Shown: positions 1-8,673 of the stretch, piece by piece | How the letters are laid out: each line of letters starts with the position of its first letter | Position numbering within the stretch: the first letter of the stretch is position 1 | Origin: Ureibacillus thermophilus | Lineage (GTDB): Bacteria; Bacillota; Bacilli; Bacillales_A; Planococcaceae | DNA: 64,000 nt | Reading direction: 5' to 3' (one strand) | Assembly (NCBI RefSeq): GCF_042657185.1 | Contig: NZ_JBHSNN010000010.1 | Program-made: the position numbers and the translations under genes | The notes under the pieces: generated by a model | The model's input: only the letters and a program-made list of their open reading frames with translations | Databases searched by the model: none | Told to the model about the DNA's origin: nothing

Positions 1-65
1 ACATGGAAAAGACCATGTCCAGCCTAAATAAGACAAGAATCTTAGAAAATGATGAGCAAAAAAAA

Positions 66-108
66 GACAAACCCCAACTCAAATGAAGCATTTGAGTTGG
101 GGTTTGTC
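66..108 (-). terminator. Terminator of speA
   Basis: A perfect 20-bp inverted repeat (66-85 and 89-108, loop AAG) is followed on the minus strand by a run of T (A run at 57-65 on the plus strand). It is the first strong hairpin downstream of the minus-strand decarboxylase gene, so it most likely ends that transcript. Confidence 0.85.
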
Positions 109-116
109 GACAGTCT

Positions 117-150
117 GAAGCATTCTAGATAATTCTAGAATGCTTTTTTT
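117..150 (+). terminator. Terminator of an upstream plus-strand gene
   Basis: Hairpin with arms around AAGCATTCTAGA (118-129) and TCTAGAATGCTT (134-145), followed by a T run on the plus strand. It faces the opposite way from the 66-108 hairpin, so it should end a plus-strand gene lying before the window (pdhD or slp in the B. subtilis order; inference). Confidence 0.75.
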
Positions 151-162
151 CCTTTTCGCATA

Positions 163-1632
163 TTAATATATAGGTTTTCGTTCTTTAATAACCCGAATCG
201 TTTGAAGGCTTGCATCTTCAGGCCCTTGCACCGGCAGTCCCGCTTCAATGTTCATTTGAATATATTCGATATTTTCTTGGGTAATAACTTCGCCAGGAAT
301 GAAAATAGGAATGCCAGGTGGATACACCATGATAAATTCAGCGCAAATATAGCCTGCCGAATCTTTAAATGGAATGACTTCTGTGCTGGAATAGAAAGCA
401 TCTCTTGGCGTCATCGCAAGGGCTGGAATATCCGGCACATTTACTTCCGTCTCCTTTACGCAAGCTTCTGAATCGAAGGCTTGGGACATGCGCTGCAAAG
501 CATTCACAAGCAAACTAATTTCTTTTTTTGTATCTCCTAGCGTCACAATGCAAAGGATGTTGTAAAGATCTGACAACTCGACTTCGATATTCGCATTTTG
601 CCGAAGCCATTCCTCTGCTTGATGACCTGTAATCCCCAAGTCTTTTACGCTAATTAATAGCTTTGTTGGGTCCATGTCGAAGGTTGCAGATGAGTGCAGT
701 TTTTCTCTTCCTGCTACTTTCAAATGAGGAATTTTATTGATTCTTTTTCTAGCTTCTTTTGCTAAACGAATCGTTTTATCAATTAAATGATAACCATTGA
801 TGGCAAGCTGTCTTCTGGCGCAGTCAAGGGAAGCGAGCAATGGATATGATGTTGAAGTCGTCGTTAACATCGAAAAAACCGATTGTACACGGCTTACGCT
901 TACCAGCCCTTCCCGCACGTTTAAAACAGAACTTTGCGTCAAAGACCCTCCCAGCTTATGTACGCTTGTTGCAGCCATATCTGCTCCAGCTTCCATCGCT
1001 GAGATTGGCAGTTCATCATGAAATTTCAAATGAATGCCATGGGCTTCATCGACAATCACCGGTATATTTGAAGCATGTGCAATATCCACAATGCGTTTTA
1101 AATCAGCAGCAAATCCATAGTAAGTTGGATTGATGACAAGCAAAGCTTTTGCATCTGGATAAGTTTCAATAGCCTTCTCAACGGATTCTGCAGATATTCC
1201 ATGGGTGATTCCATATTCTTCATCCACTTCAGGATAAATAAAAATAGGAATTGCCCCAGACAGAATAATCGCAGACATAGTTGATTTATGAACATTACGT
1301 GGTACCAAAATTTTATCTCCTGGACCAACGACAGACATAATCATCGTCATGATAGCACCACTAGTTCCTTGAACAGAAAAAAATGTATAGTCAGCACCAA
1401 AGGCTTCTGCAGCTAGTTTTTGTGCCGCTTTAATTGCACCTTTTGGCGAATGTAAATCATCTAGTGGAGCAATATTGATCAAATCAATGGATAAAACGTT
1501 GTCTCCAATGAATTCTCGAAAAGCAGGATCCATTCCTTGCCCTTTTTTATGCCCAGGGATGTGGAATTGGATTGGATGTCTGTTTCGATGTTTTAACAAT
1601 GCGTCGAACAGAGGAGTTTCTAACTGTGACAA
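163..1632 (-). CDS. speA: Arginine decarboxylase (Orn/Lys/Arg decarboxylase family, PLP-dependent)
   Basis: Converts arginine to agmatine for polyamine synthesis using pyridoxal phosphate in the cytoplasm. The protein has the fold-type I layout: N-terminal FHIPGHKKG motif, DEAHG aspartate, and SVHKLGG with the PLP-binding lysine near residue 225, then the C-terminal domain with PPGIPIFIPGE. A TTG at 1630-1632 is chosen as start because it gives a product beginning MSQLETPL, almost the same as B. subtilis SpeA (MSQHETPL as remembered), and lies 8 nt after a GAGGTGG ribosome site; a GTG at 1644 is the alternative. Length (489 aa) equals the family's. Position next to yktA/yktB and suhB also matches B. 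subtilis. Specificity for arginine over lysine rests on synteny. Confidence 0.9.
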   Translation of the reverse strand: MSQLETPLFDALLKHRNRHPIQFHIPGHKKGQGMDPAFREFIGDNVLSIDLINIAPLDDLHSPKGAIKAAQKLAAEAFGADYTFFSVQGTSGAIMTMIMSVVGPGDKILVPRNVHKSTMSAIILSGAIPIFIYPEVDEEYGITHGISAESVEKAIETYPDAKALLVINPTYYGFAADLKRIVDIAHASNIPVIVDEAHGIHLKFHDELPISAMEAGADMAATSVHKLGGSLTQSSVLNVREGLVSVSRVQSVFSMLTTTSTSYPLLASLDCARRQLAINGYHLIDKTIRLAKEARKRINKIPHLKVAGREKLHSSATFDMDPTKLLISVKDLGITGHQAEEWLRQNANIEVELSDLYNILCIVTLGDTKKEISLLVNALQRMSQAFDSEACVKETEVNVPDIPALAMTPRDAFYSSTEVIPFKDSAGYICAEFIMVYPPGIPIFIPGEVITQENIEYIQMNIEAGLPVQGPEDASLQTIRVIKERKPIY

Positions 1633-1779
1633 CGCAGGTACCACCTCACTTTAATGAAATATTAAAAAACAATGAAATTATAGCATCTATAGACTCTAGT
1701 TGCTATAAAAATTTAAAGGAAATTTTAGATTTATTAGAGAACTCATTAATTTAATCAATATGAAATAAAGGAGTTGGGC

Positions 1780-2742
1780 ATGATGAATTGGGAAACGAGA
1801 GTGACGAAATTATTGGGGATTCAGTATCCAATCATCCAAGGTGGGCTTGCTTACTTAGCCTATTCTGATTTAGCGGCAGCCGTATCCAATGCCGGCGGAC
1901 TTGGACAAATTACAGCTTTAACTTTAGAATCCCCAGAACAATTGCGGGAAGAAATTAGAAAAACGAGGGAAAAAACCGATAAACCCTTTGGTGTGAATTT
2001 TGCATTCGGTAATTATGGCAAAGGATATGAACCAATGGTGGAAGTGGCCATTGAGGAAAAAGTTCCGGTGATTTCCATGACGGGCGGAAATCCTGCACCG
2101 ATGTTTCAATTGCTTGAAGGGGTCGATGTGAAAAAGCTAGTATTAGTGGCGGCACGCCGTCAAGCACAAAAAGCGGAAGAACTAGGGGCAGATGCCGTAA
2201 TGGTGGTAGGACAAGAAGGAGGAGGCCATCTAGGAAGAGATGATGTGGGAACAATGGTGCTTGTTCCGCAAGTGGTAGATAGTGTCTCCATTCCTGTCAT
2301 AGCTTCTGGAGGAATTGGCGATGGCAGAGGCTTAATGGCTGCACTAGCTTTAGGAGCGGAAGGGATTGAAATGGGGACAAGATTTATTGCGACAAAAGAA
2401 TGCGTCCATGCTTCCCCAGCTTATATTGATGCATTAATCAACAGTTCTGAAACGGATACAACAGTAATTAAACGTTCACTCGGGACGCCAGCACGTGCAT
2501 TAAAAAATGAATTCACAGAAAAAATTTTGCAAATTGAAAAAGAAAATCCGACTTATCAAGCCTTGAAAGAGTATATTAGCGGCGAAGCAAATAAACGCTT
2601 TATTTATGACGGAGATGCAAAGAATGGCTTCGGATGGGCAGGGCAGGTGGCAGGTTTAATCAAAGATGTGCCGACAGTTAAAGAATTGTTTGAACGGATG
2701 ATTCGAGAAGCGGAAGAAATTCGGCTAAAATGGGGAAGATAA
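1780..2742 (+). CDS. Nitronate monooxygenase / FabK-like FMN oxidoreductase
   Basis: A TIM-barrel FMN protein of the 2-nitropropane dioxygenase family: the N-terminal YPIIQGG, the GQEGGGHLGR glycine-histidine segment near residue 145, and the phosphate-binding IPVIASGGIGDGRG followed by GAEGIEMGTRFIATKE are all visible. Members either oxidise alkyl nitronates or act as enoyl-ACP reductase (FabK); the sequence alone does not separate these, and the neighbours are not fatty-acid genes. Start ATG at 1780 is 6 nt after AAAGGAG (1767-1773); a TTG at 1774 in the same frame is too close to that site. Not part of the B. subtilis speA-yktA order, so it is an added gene here. Confidence 0.8.
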   Translation: MMNWETRVTKLLGIQYPIIQGGLAYLAYSDLAAAVSNAGGLGQITALTLESPEQLREEIRKTREKTDKPFGVNFAFGNYGKGYEPMVEVAIEEKVPVISMTGGNPAPMFQLLEGVDVKKLVLVAARRQAQKAEELGADAVMVVGQEGGGHLGRDDVGTMVLVPQVVDSVSIPVIASGGIGDGRGLMAALALGAEGIEMGTRFIATKECVHASPAYIDALINSSETDTTVIKRSLGTPARALKNEFTEKILQIEKENPTYQALKEYISGEANKRFIYDGDAKNGFGWAGQVAGLIKDVPTVKELFERMIREAEEIRLKWGR

Positions 2743-2769
2743 CAAAAAATAAAAAGTGAGGTACAGTTA

Positions 2770-3045
2770 ATGGAATATGCTTATCCTATATTACCGGATT
2801 GGACAACAGAGGAAATTATTGCAGTTGTGAAATTTTTTGAAGGAATTGAACAAGCCTACGAAAAAGGCATTAAAAGAGAAGACATGTTGGAAAAATATCG
2901 CCGTTTTAAACAGATCGTCCCCTCAAAGGCGGAAGAAAAAACATTGTTTCGGGAATTTGAAGAGATCAGCGGATATGCAAGCTATCCAGTTGTCAAACAG
3001 GCGAGGGAATTAGAAAATGGCGCTTGGATTCATATGAGATCTTGA
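2770..3045 (+). CDS. yktA: UPF0223 family protein YktA
   Basis: A 91-residue acidic, soluble, probably helical protein of the UPF0223 family (B. subtilis YktA is of similar length). The conserved block TTEEIIAVVKFF near the start and the end with ARELENGAWI are recognisable. It follows the flavoprotein gene by 27 nt and is preceded by GTGAGG (2756-2761), so it may share that transcript. Function unknown. Identification rests on sequence memory and on its place before yktB. Confidence 0.8.
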   Translation: MEYAYPILPDWTTEEIIAVVKFFEGIEQAYEKGIKREDMLEKYRRFKQIVPSKAEEKTLFREFEEISGYASYPVVKQARELENGAWIHMRS

Positions 3046-3085
3046 TTTTTGCAGTTGCTTTTAACAATCTCTGGCGAAGCAAAAT

Positions 3086-3135
3086 AAAAAGAGCGGATGG
3101 GTAAACGCCTCGTTTTCCTCCATCCGCTCTTTTTG
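3086..3135. terminator. Bidirectional terminator between yktA and yktB
   Basis: The 15-nt arm AAAAAGAGCGGATGG (3086-3100) pairs perfectly with CCATCCGCTCTTTTT (3120-3134). A-rich left arm and T-rich right arm make it usable from either strand; it lies between the converging yktA and yktB genes. The rest of 3046-3301 holds nothing else I can identify. Confidence 0.85.
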
Positions 3136-3301
3136 TCAATGAGCATTTTATGAAAATTTGAAGTGAACAATTAGCAAATTTGATGAAAAAAAGAAAGAGA
3201 AAAATGTAATGTTTAAAGTCGTCCTAAGCATATTTATTTATACAACATAAGCCAGAAAATGAAAATTTCCCACGATGTCAAAACAACGCCACTATTATCC
3301 C

Positions 3302-3931
3302 CTAATTTTTCCCAACGATGACATTGTAAATTGGGAAGAGGGTTTCAAAAGTATCTTCAGCCATTTTTATAAATTCATCCGAGGATAAGTTTATGCATTG
3401 TTCCCGGGGAATATGACGACCAACTAAAAATTCACCTTTTTTGACGTCTCTCAAACGAAGGAGAAGCTTTTCCAAATCGCCATTGAACGCTGTTTTTAAA
3501 GGAATGGCATCAGGAGAAGTATGATCGCCTGAAATCACAAAATCGTCAGGCAGTTGTTTAAATACATCCAGCGCCTTAAGCAAACGATTCGCCATGTGAG
3601 ATTTTTGTGGAACTTCATAAATAATTGCAACAACGATGAATAAATGGGTATTGGTTAGACCGATTTGAAAATGTGGAAGCGATTTGTAACCCCGTTTGTA
3701 TGGAGCAAATGCTACCCATGAATCATTTGGGGGATTAATTGTTCTTCTGGCATGCTTTGCAATATGGGCAAAAAATTCATCACCCGTTTTAGCGCTAAAA
3801 TATCCCGCAAAATATTCCCCCAGCGCTTGGAATTTTGGCCGCACAATCGTTTTCAATGCATCCATTCGAGCTTCTAAACCGTCAATTGCAAAAACATCAA
3901 AATCGGAATTTGTCCATTTGACATCGATCAT
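3302..3931 (-). CDS. yktB: UPF0637/DUF1054 family protein YktB
   Basis: A 209-aa soluble protein of the DUF1054 family (YktB in B. subtilis, about 212 aa). Visible family traits are the opening W.NSDFDVF..DGLE, the central HARRTINPPNDSWVAFAPYKRGYK segment and the HFQIGL stretch. Start ATG at 3931 lies 8 nt after AAGGAGG on the minus strand. Biochemical role unknown. The gene converges on yktA and ends about 170 nt from the shared terminator. Placement next to yktA agrees with the B. subtilis order. Confidence 0.85.
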   Translation of the reverse strand: MIDVKWTNSDFDVFAIDGLEARMDALKTIVRPKFQALGEYFAGYFSAKTGDEFFAHIAKHARRTINPPNDSWVAFAPYKRGYKSLPHFQIGLTNTHLFIVVAIIYEVPQKSHMANRLLKALDVFKQLPDDFVISGDHTSPDAIPLKTAFNGDLEKLLLRLRDVKKGEFLVGRHIPREQCINLSSDEFIKMAEDTFETLFPIYNVIVGKN

Positions 3932-4047
3932 GATTATTTTCCTCCTTTTTGAAACTTATGTTTATTTTCCATCTTTTTTGGGAAAAATCTTGTAACAAAC
4001 GGGACTTCATCTTTTGATAAAATCATTTGGAAAGGAACGTGAGTGGC

Positions 4048-4245
4048 ATGAGACAAACGGTTAAGATTATCCGCAAAGTCGATATCGAAAAACAGTATGA
4101 ACACGTTTTACGTTTAGAATTAGATTATGAATTAGCTTCCTTATATGCTGCGATGCAAGGAAAGGATACAAAAGAAATGGAAAGATGCAAAAAACGCTTA
4201 AAAGAAATCCAGGATGAATTAAACGGTCTGCACGCTTATGCGTAA
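4048..4245 (+). CDS. Small helical protein of unknown function
   Basis: Sixty-five residues from the ATG at 4048 (an in-frame TTG at 4027 and GTG at 4039 fit the ribosome site AAAGGA at 4031-4036 less well). It is charged and heptad-like (QYEHVLRLELDYELASLY, then KEMERCKKRLKEIQDELN), suggesting a short coiled coil. It sits alone between yktB and the inositol-phosphatase-like gene and has its own terminator. I do not recognise a named family; it is likely a real gene because of the codon pattern, ribosome site and terminator. Confidence 0.65.
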   Translation: MRQTVKIIRKVDIEKQYEHVLRLELDYELASLYAAMQGKDTKEMERCKKRLKEIQDELNGLHAYA

Positions 4246-4264
4246 TCGAGTCCCCTTCCTTTAG

Positions 4265-4300
4265 AATCACTTGCTTAAATGATGAGCAAGTGATTTTTTT
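4265..4300 (+). terminator. Terminator after the 4048-4245 gene
   Basis: AATCACTTGC (4265-4274) pairs with GCAAGTGATT (4285-4294 region) and is followed by seven T. It lies 20 nt after the stop codon. The remaining part of 4301-4551 contains A/T-rich sequence with TATAAT-like and TAAAAT motifs (about 4346 and 4432) but I cannot assign a promoter with confidence. Confidence 0.8.
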
Positions 4301-4551
4301 ATTTCCAAAGGATGTCATTGTCTTTTCCTGCACCTTCTAAAAAAGTATATAATAATAACGTAAAAAATAAAGATTTTGGGAAAGATTTTGCAACTTGAAC
4401 AATTTAACAGTTTTTTTCAAAAAATCATGTTAAAATAATGAGGTATAGAAACTCTATACCTATTTAACCCAAGTGAAATTTCTGAATTTTAGAAATAGTT
4501 TTTTAGAGAAATAGGATTTTATTGTATTTCAAGAAGGCAGGTTTTAAACGA

Positions 4552-5364
4552 ATGAATTTACAAAAAATAAATGAATTTGCAATAAATACAATTTTACAAG
4601 CTGGAAGACAAATTCGAGAATCCTTTTCCAAAGAGTTAATTATCGAAACAAAAGCCAATGCCAATGATTTAGTGACAAATATCGATCGTAAAATTGAACA
4701 ATATTTTGTGGAAAAAATAAAAGAATTGGATCCATCCCATAAAATTTTAGGAGAAGAAGGAATGGGGGATCGAATTGCAACTTTAGATGGTCCCTTGTGG
4801 ATAATTGACCCAATTGACGGCACAATGAACTTTATTAAACAAGGACGCCATTTCATGATTACAGTCGGTTTTTTTGTGGATGGAGTTGGCAAGTTAGGAT
4901 ATTTATACGATGTCATGCGGGATGAACTTATTTCTGCTATACAGGGAGAAGGAGCGTTTTTAAATCGCCAGCCACTCAAAAAGTTAAATCCGCTGACAAT
5001 TGAAGAAGCAATCATTGGAATTAATTCTAGCTGGGTGATTCCGAATGGAAAAATTAACCATGAAAAACTTGTAAAACTCATCAAAACCGTCCGCGGAACC
5101 CGTTCATACGGCTCTGCAGCTATGGAAATTGCATTAGTGGTGACAGGAAAACTGGATGCTTATCTATCCATGAGGTTGGCTCCGTGGGATATTGCTGGGG
5201 GATTGGTCATTGCGAATGAAGTTGGGGCAGTTGCGACGAATTTGAAAGGCCAGCCGTTTAATTTATTGTCCCAAGATACTTTTTTGATTGCGAATCCATC
5301 TATCCATCAAGTATTGCTCGACCAATACATCGAGTTGATAGAAGAAAAACAGCATTCCAAGTGA
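4552..5364 (+). CDS. suhB: Inositol monophosphatase family protein
   Basis: Mg-dependent phosphatase of the inositol monophosphatase fold; in bacilli the yktC/suhB product hydrolyses myo-inositol-1-phosphate and related sugar phosphates. Metal-binding motifs are all present: ILGEEG near residue 66, WIIDPIDGTMNF near 84 and the C-terminal APWDIAGG. ATG at 4552 gives 270 aa with an N-terminus aligned to B. subtilis SuhB (265 aa); an upstream in-frame TTG at 4522 with TAGGA in front is an alternative that would add ten residues. It lies between yktB and ylaF as in B. subtilis. True substrate is not knowable from sequence. Confidence 0.88.
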   Translation: MNLQKINEFAINTILQAGRQIRESFSKELIIETKANANDLVTNIDRKIEQYFVEKIKELDPSHKILGEEGMGDRIATLDGPLWIIDPIDGTMNFIKQGRHFMITVGFFVDGVGKLGYLYDVMRDELISAIQGEGAFLNRQPLKKLNPLTIEEAIIGINSSWVIPNGKINHEKLVKLIKTVRGTRSYGSAAMEIALVVTGKLDAYLSMRLAPWDIAGGLVIANEVGAVATNLKGQPFNLLSQDTFLIANPSIHQVLLDQYIELIEEKQHSK

Positions 5365-5376
5365 GGAAAAAACAAA

Positions 5377-5724
5377 GAGGCTGGGACAAAACCCTCCTCT
5401 AAAAAAGATGAAAAAGAGGCTGGGACATAAACAAAAAATTAAAGGGGCAGTTGAAAGAGTTTTGATAAAAAATTGATATAACGAAAAATTGATTGGAGTG
5501 ACGAGGCGACTCCTGCGACGAGCCCGTGTCTCGAGACACCGCAGGAGCGAAGTAATGAGCTCCGAGGAGGCTCGAGCCGGGCCCGCGGAAAGCGTCCCCG
5601 GAACGGAAATCAATTTTAATAACATATCAAAAAAACATCATTTTCTCCTTGGAGAAAATGATGTTTTTTTAGATTTGTCCCAGCCTCTTTTTCCTATCTA
5701 GAAGCTAGTTTTGTCCCAGCCTCT
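5377..5724 (+). repeat. Intergenic repeat copy 1 (nested, double-ended)
   Basis: Inner copy 5416-5687 begins GAGGCTGGGACATAAAC and ends TTTGTCCCAGCCTC. It contains an internal GC-rich block (CGCGGGCCCGGCTCGAG on the reverse strand) and the hairpin CATCATTTTCTCC/GGAGAAAATGATG with a following T run. A second pair of the same ends (5377-5393 and 5709-5724) encloses the inner copy, giving a nested structure. It starts 12 nt after the suhB stop and may act as its terminator. The 70-aa frame at 5489-5701 is a repeat artefact, not a gene. Confidence 0.9.
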
Positions 5725-5727
5725 ATG

Positions 5728-5913
5728 CTATAGAAGCCCTTTTTCACGGAATTTTCTTTTCATGCCGAATCCAATTCCCATCACAGCAATTAAAGCAACG
5801 ATACTAGCAATGATTGAAACAATGCTTCCAATGGCAATGGCATAACCGATCGAAATCATTGACAGTAGTGCGGCTATGGAAAAAAGCAGCATCACAAATT
5901 TTGCTAGATTCAC
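5728..5913 (-). CDS. ylaF: YlaF family small membrane protein (DUF5325)
   Basis: Sixty-one residues with two hydrophobic segments (about residues 4-25 and 28-49) and a basic C-terminal tail (KRKFREKGLL), the form of B. subtilis YlaF, which also sits just before typA. The start is a GTG (5911-5913) about 8 nt after AAAGGGGGG on the minus strand. Function unknown. Its transcription diverges from typA. The repeat copy 1 ends only 3 nt from its stop codon, so the repeat provides the only visible hairpin downstream. Confidence 0.75.
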   Translation of the reverse strand: MNLAKFVMLLFSIAALLSMISIGYAIAIGSIVSIIASIVALIAVMGIGFGMKRKFREKGLL

Positions 5914-5964
5914 TAGTAAGCCCCCCTTTAGTGTTCCAACGAATAAAAATGTAATAATTTAAAA

Positions 5965-5999
5965 AGGACATTTACACGTTCTTGTGATATAATATCACA
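5965..5999 (+). promoter_or_regulatory. typA promoter with palindrome over the -10
   Basis: AGGACA (5965-5970) and TATAAT (5988-5993) are spaced by 17 nt. The -10 is embedded in a perfect 8-bp inverted repeat with one central base: TGTGATAT-A-ATATCACA (5983-5999). Such a placement suggests an operator. It resembles the TGTGA...TCACA class (Rex/Crp-Fnr) but the inner spacing is 7, not the 6 expected for those, so the regulator is unknown. Confidence 0.55.
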
Positions 6000-6034
6000 G
6001 TTAATCTTATGAACAAAGAAATTGGAGTGGAAAA

Positions 6035-7882
6035 ATGACAAAATTACGTGATGATATTCGCAACATTGCTATTATTGCACACGTTGACCACGGAAAAACA
6101 ACATTAGTCGATCAATTATTAAAACAATCTGGAACGTTTCGTGTAAATGAACATATTGAAGAACGAGTTATGGACTCGAATGATATAGAGCGTGAACGCG
6201 GTATTACTATTTTAGCAAAAAACACAGCTGTTCACTATAAAGGCACAAAAATTAACATTTTAGATACTCCGGGACACGCGGATTTCGGGGGCGAAGTAGA
6301 GCGGATTTTAAAAATGGTGGACGGAGTATTGCTCGTTGTAGATGCATACGAGGGATGTATGCCTCAAACGCGCTTCGTTTTAAAAAAAGCGTTGGAACAA
6401 AAATTGACGCCAATTGTTGTAGTCAATAAAATCGATAAAGACTCTGCCCGTCCTTTAGAGGTAGTCGATGAAGTATTAGATTTATTAATCGAATTAGGTG
6501 CAGACGAAAATCAATTGGATTTCCCAGTTGTCTATGCTTCGGCAGTCAATGGAACAGCAAGCCTTGATCCAGACCCAGCCAACCAAGAAGAAAATATGCA
6601 ATGCTTATTTGATAGGATTATTGATCATATTCCTGCACCGGTGGATAATTCGGATGAACCTTTGCAATTCCAAGTAACAATGCTCGATTATAATGATTAT
6701 GTAGGGCGAATTGGAATTGGACGAATCTTCAGAGGAAAAATTCATGTAGGCCAATCTGTAGCCTTGATGAAATTAGATGGCTCTGTCAAACAATACCGAG
6801 TGACAAAATTATTGGGCTACGCAGGTTTAAAACGGGAAGAAATTCCATCTGCAAGCGCTGGGGATATCGTAGCGGTATCTGGCATGGATGACATTAACGT
6901 AGGGGAAACCGTATGTGAGGTCGAACATCAAGAAGCATTGCCGCCTTTGCGAATCGATGAACCGACTTTGCAAATGACATTCCTTGTAAACAATTCACCT
7001 TTTGCCGGCAGAGAAGGAAAATATGTCACAGCCCGCAAATTAGAAGAACGTTTGAGACAGCAATTAGAAACCGATGTTTCATTGCGGGTGGAAGATACAG
7101 ATTCACCAGATGCATGGATTGTTTCCGGCCGCGGTGAATTGCATTTATCCATTTTGATTGAAAATATGCGCCGTGAAGGATATGAATTGCAAGTATCCAA
7201 ACCAAAAGTCATTATTAAAGAAATCGATGGAGTTAAATGTGAACCGGTGGAACGGGTGCAAGTAGATGTACCAGAAGAATACGTAGGCGCTGTGATTGAA
7301 TCATTAGGTAATCGCAAAGGTGAAATGATGGATATGTCAAATAACGGCAATGGACAAGCCCGCCTTATTTTCATGGTGCCATCGCGCGGATTAATCGGTT
7401 ATACAACAGAGTTTATGTCCATCACAAAAGGTTACGGAATTATCAACCATTCTTTTGACAGCTATCAACCGGTTATGCCAGGCCGTGTCGGCGGTCGCCA
7501 TAATGGAGCGCTCGTTTCAATGGAAACAGGAAAAGCAACTACCTATGGTATGATGCAAATTGAAGATCGCGGTACTTTATTTGTAGAGCCGGGAACGGAA
7601 ATTTATGAAGGTATGATTGTTGGGGAAAATAACCGCGAAAATGACCTTGCAGTGAATATTACAAAACAAAAACAAAAAACGAATGTCCGTTCCGCAACGA
7701 AAGATCAAACAGCGGTCATTAAGAAACCACGCCTATTGACATTGGAAGAAGCATTGGAATTTTTAAATGATGATGAATATTTAGAAGTAACACCACAATC
7801 TATTCGGTTAAGAAAACAAATTTTAAATAAAAGCGAAAGAGAAAAAATGGCGAAAAAGCAAAAATACGCTGAACAAGAATAA
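6035..7882 (+). CDS. typA: Ribosome-associated GTPase TypA/BipA
   Basis: Translational GTPase of the EF-G-like family that acts on the ribosome under cold and stress conditions and in 50S assembly. The G domain shows HVDHGKTT (residues 16-23), the switch I region RERGITI, DTPGHADF and NKID; EF-G-like domains II, III and V follow, then the BipA-specific C-terminal domain ending in a basic lysine-rich tail. Length 615 aa is standard (B. subtilis YlaG, 612). ATG at 6035 has AATTGGAGTGG upstream. Own promoter with a palindrome at 5965-5999; ylaH follows 34 nt later. Confidence 0.95.
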   Translation: MTKLRDDIRNIAIIAHVDHGKTTLVDQLLKQSGTFRVNEHIEERVMDSNDIERERGITILAKNTAVHYKGTKINILDTPGHADFGGEVERILKMVDGVLLVVDAYEGCMPQTRFVLKKALEQKLTPIVVVNKIDKDSARPLEVVDEVLDLLIELGADENQLDFPVVYASAVNGTASLDPDPANQEENMQCLFDRIIDHIPAPVDNSDEPLQFQVTMLDYNDYVGRIGIGRIFRGKIHVGQSVALMKLDGSVKQYRVTKLLGYAGLKREEIPSASAGDIVAVSGMDDINVGETVCEVEHQEALPPLRIDEPTLQMTFLVNNSPFAGREGKYVTARKLEERLRQQLETDVSLRVEDTDSPDAWIVSGRGELHLSILIENMRREGYELQVSKPKVIIKEIDGVKCEPVERVQVDVPEEYVGAVIESLGNRKGEMMDMSNNGNGQARLIFMVPSRGLIGYTTEFMSITKGYGIINHSFDSYQPVMPGRVGGRHNGALVSMETGKATTYGMMQIEDRGTLFVEPGTEIYEGMIVGENNRENDLAVNITKQKQKTNVRSATKDQTAVIKKPRLLTLEEALEFLNDDEYLEVTPQSIRLRKQILNKSEREKMAKKQKYAEQE

Positions 7883-7916
7883 TTCTCTATATGGGAATGG
7901 GAAAGGTGTGTTCGAC

Positions 7917-8282
7917 TTGAAGCTGTTTAGTTTGATTTTGGCATCTGCACCAATCAGTGACACAGATCGTGTGTTTAACCGCATGTCAGCAGTTACTCGT
8001 TATGTATACGAAAATGCACCGAATAACCAAGTGGCAGGATATATTATCTTTTTCCTTGTTTTTATCCTTTCCGCCATCGTGTACAAGCTGGGGTTTGCTA
8101 AAAAACTCAGCGTAGGGAAAAATATAATTATTTATATTTTCCTATTTTTGGGCTGTATTCTATTAACCTTTTTTGCCTTATTCTTGCCAATGATAGAAGG
8201 TTTAATAGTGGCTGCCCTTGTACTGATTCTCTATAAAATCCGTTTATGGAGAGAGAAAAAAGAAGAAAAAGAAGCTTCGTAA
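7917..8282 (+). CDS. ylaH: YlaH-like membrane protein
   Basis: About 121 residues from the TTG at 7917, which lies 8 nt after AAAGGTG; a GTG at 7908 overlaps that ribosome site. There are two or three membrane segments (around IIFFLVFILSAIVYKLGFA and the following IIIYIFLFLGCILLTFFALF and EGLIVAALVLILY). The IVYKLGFAKKL motif and place after typA match B. subtilis YlaH. The C-terminus is a charged KK/EE-rich tail. Function unknown. Probably co-transcribed with typA. Confidence 0.75.
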   Translation: MKLFSLILASAPISDTDRVFNRMSAVTRYVYENAPNNQVAGYIIFFLVFILSAIVYKLGFAKKLSVGKNIIIYIFLFLGCILLTFFALFLPMIEGLIVAALVLILYKIRLWREKKEEKEAS

Positions 8283-8345
8283 GAAAAGAAAAACAGCTTT
8301 GTGATTGCCATCATCATTTTCAATTGAAAATAGAAACATAGATTT

Positions 8346-8673
8346 GAGGCTGGGACATAAACCAAAAATGATCGGGGCAGCTGAAAGAGTTTTAATAAAA
8401 ATTTGATATAACGAAAAATTGATTGGAGTGACGGGGCGAGTTCCTGTCGCGCACGCTTAGTCATAAAGCAAATATTTTCCTGCGATGAGCCCTGTCGAGA
8501 CCACGAGGAGCGAAGGAATGACTCAGAGGAGGCTAGAGCCGGGCCCCGCGGAAAGCGTTCCCGGAACGGAAATCAATTTTAATAACATATCAAAAAAACA
8601 TCATTTTCTCCTTGGAGAAAATGATGTTTTTTTAGATTTGTCCCAGCCTCTTTTTTAGATTTGTCCCAACCTC
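8346..8673 (+). repeat. Intergenic repeat copy 2 (long subtype, doubled right end)
   Basis: Starts GAGGCTGGGACATAAACC and ends TTTGTCCCAGCCTC at 8650, with a second right end (TTTGTCCCAACCTC) ending at 8673. Compared with copies 1, 3 and 4 it has an extra internal stretch (about 8429-8480) containing CGCACGCTTAGTC, also found in copy 5. It follows ylaH by about 60 nt. The rest of the 8283-8813 gap (8674-8813) has an open frame without start or ribosome site and nothing I can name. Confidence 0.88.

Noticed and set aside
1572..1754. 60-codon plus-strand frame over the speA start
   Set aside because: It overlaps the conserved 5' part of speA on the other strand and has no ribosome site or recognisable product.
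5489..5701. Open frame inside repeat copy 1 (and the similar ones at 17708-18016, 39491-39736)
   Set aside because: The frames follow the GC-rich repeat block, change or break between copies, and lack ribosome sites; they are repeat artefacts.
5983..5999. Rex or Fnr operator at typA
   Set aside because: Inner spacing is 7 instead of the 6 between TGTGA and TCACA; kept only as an unassigned palindrome.
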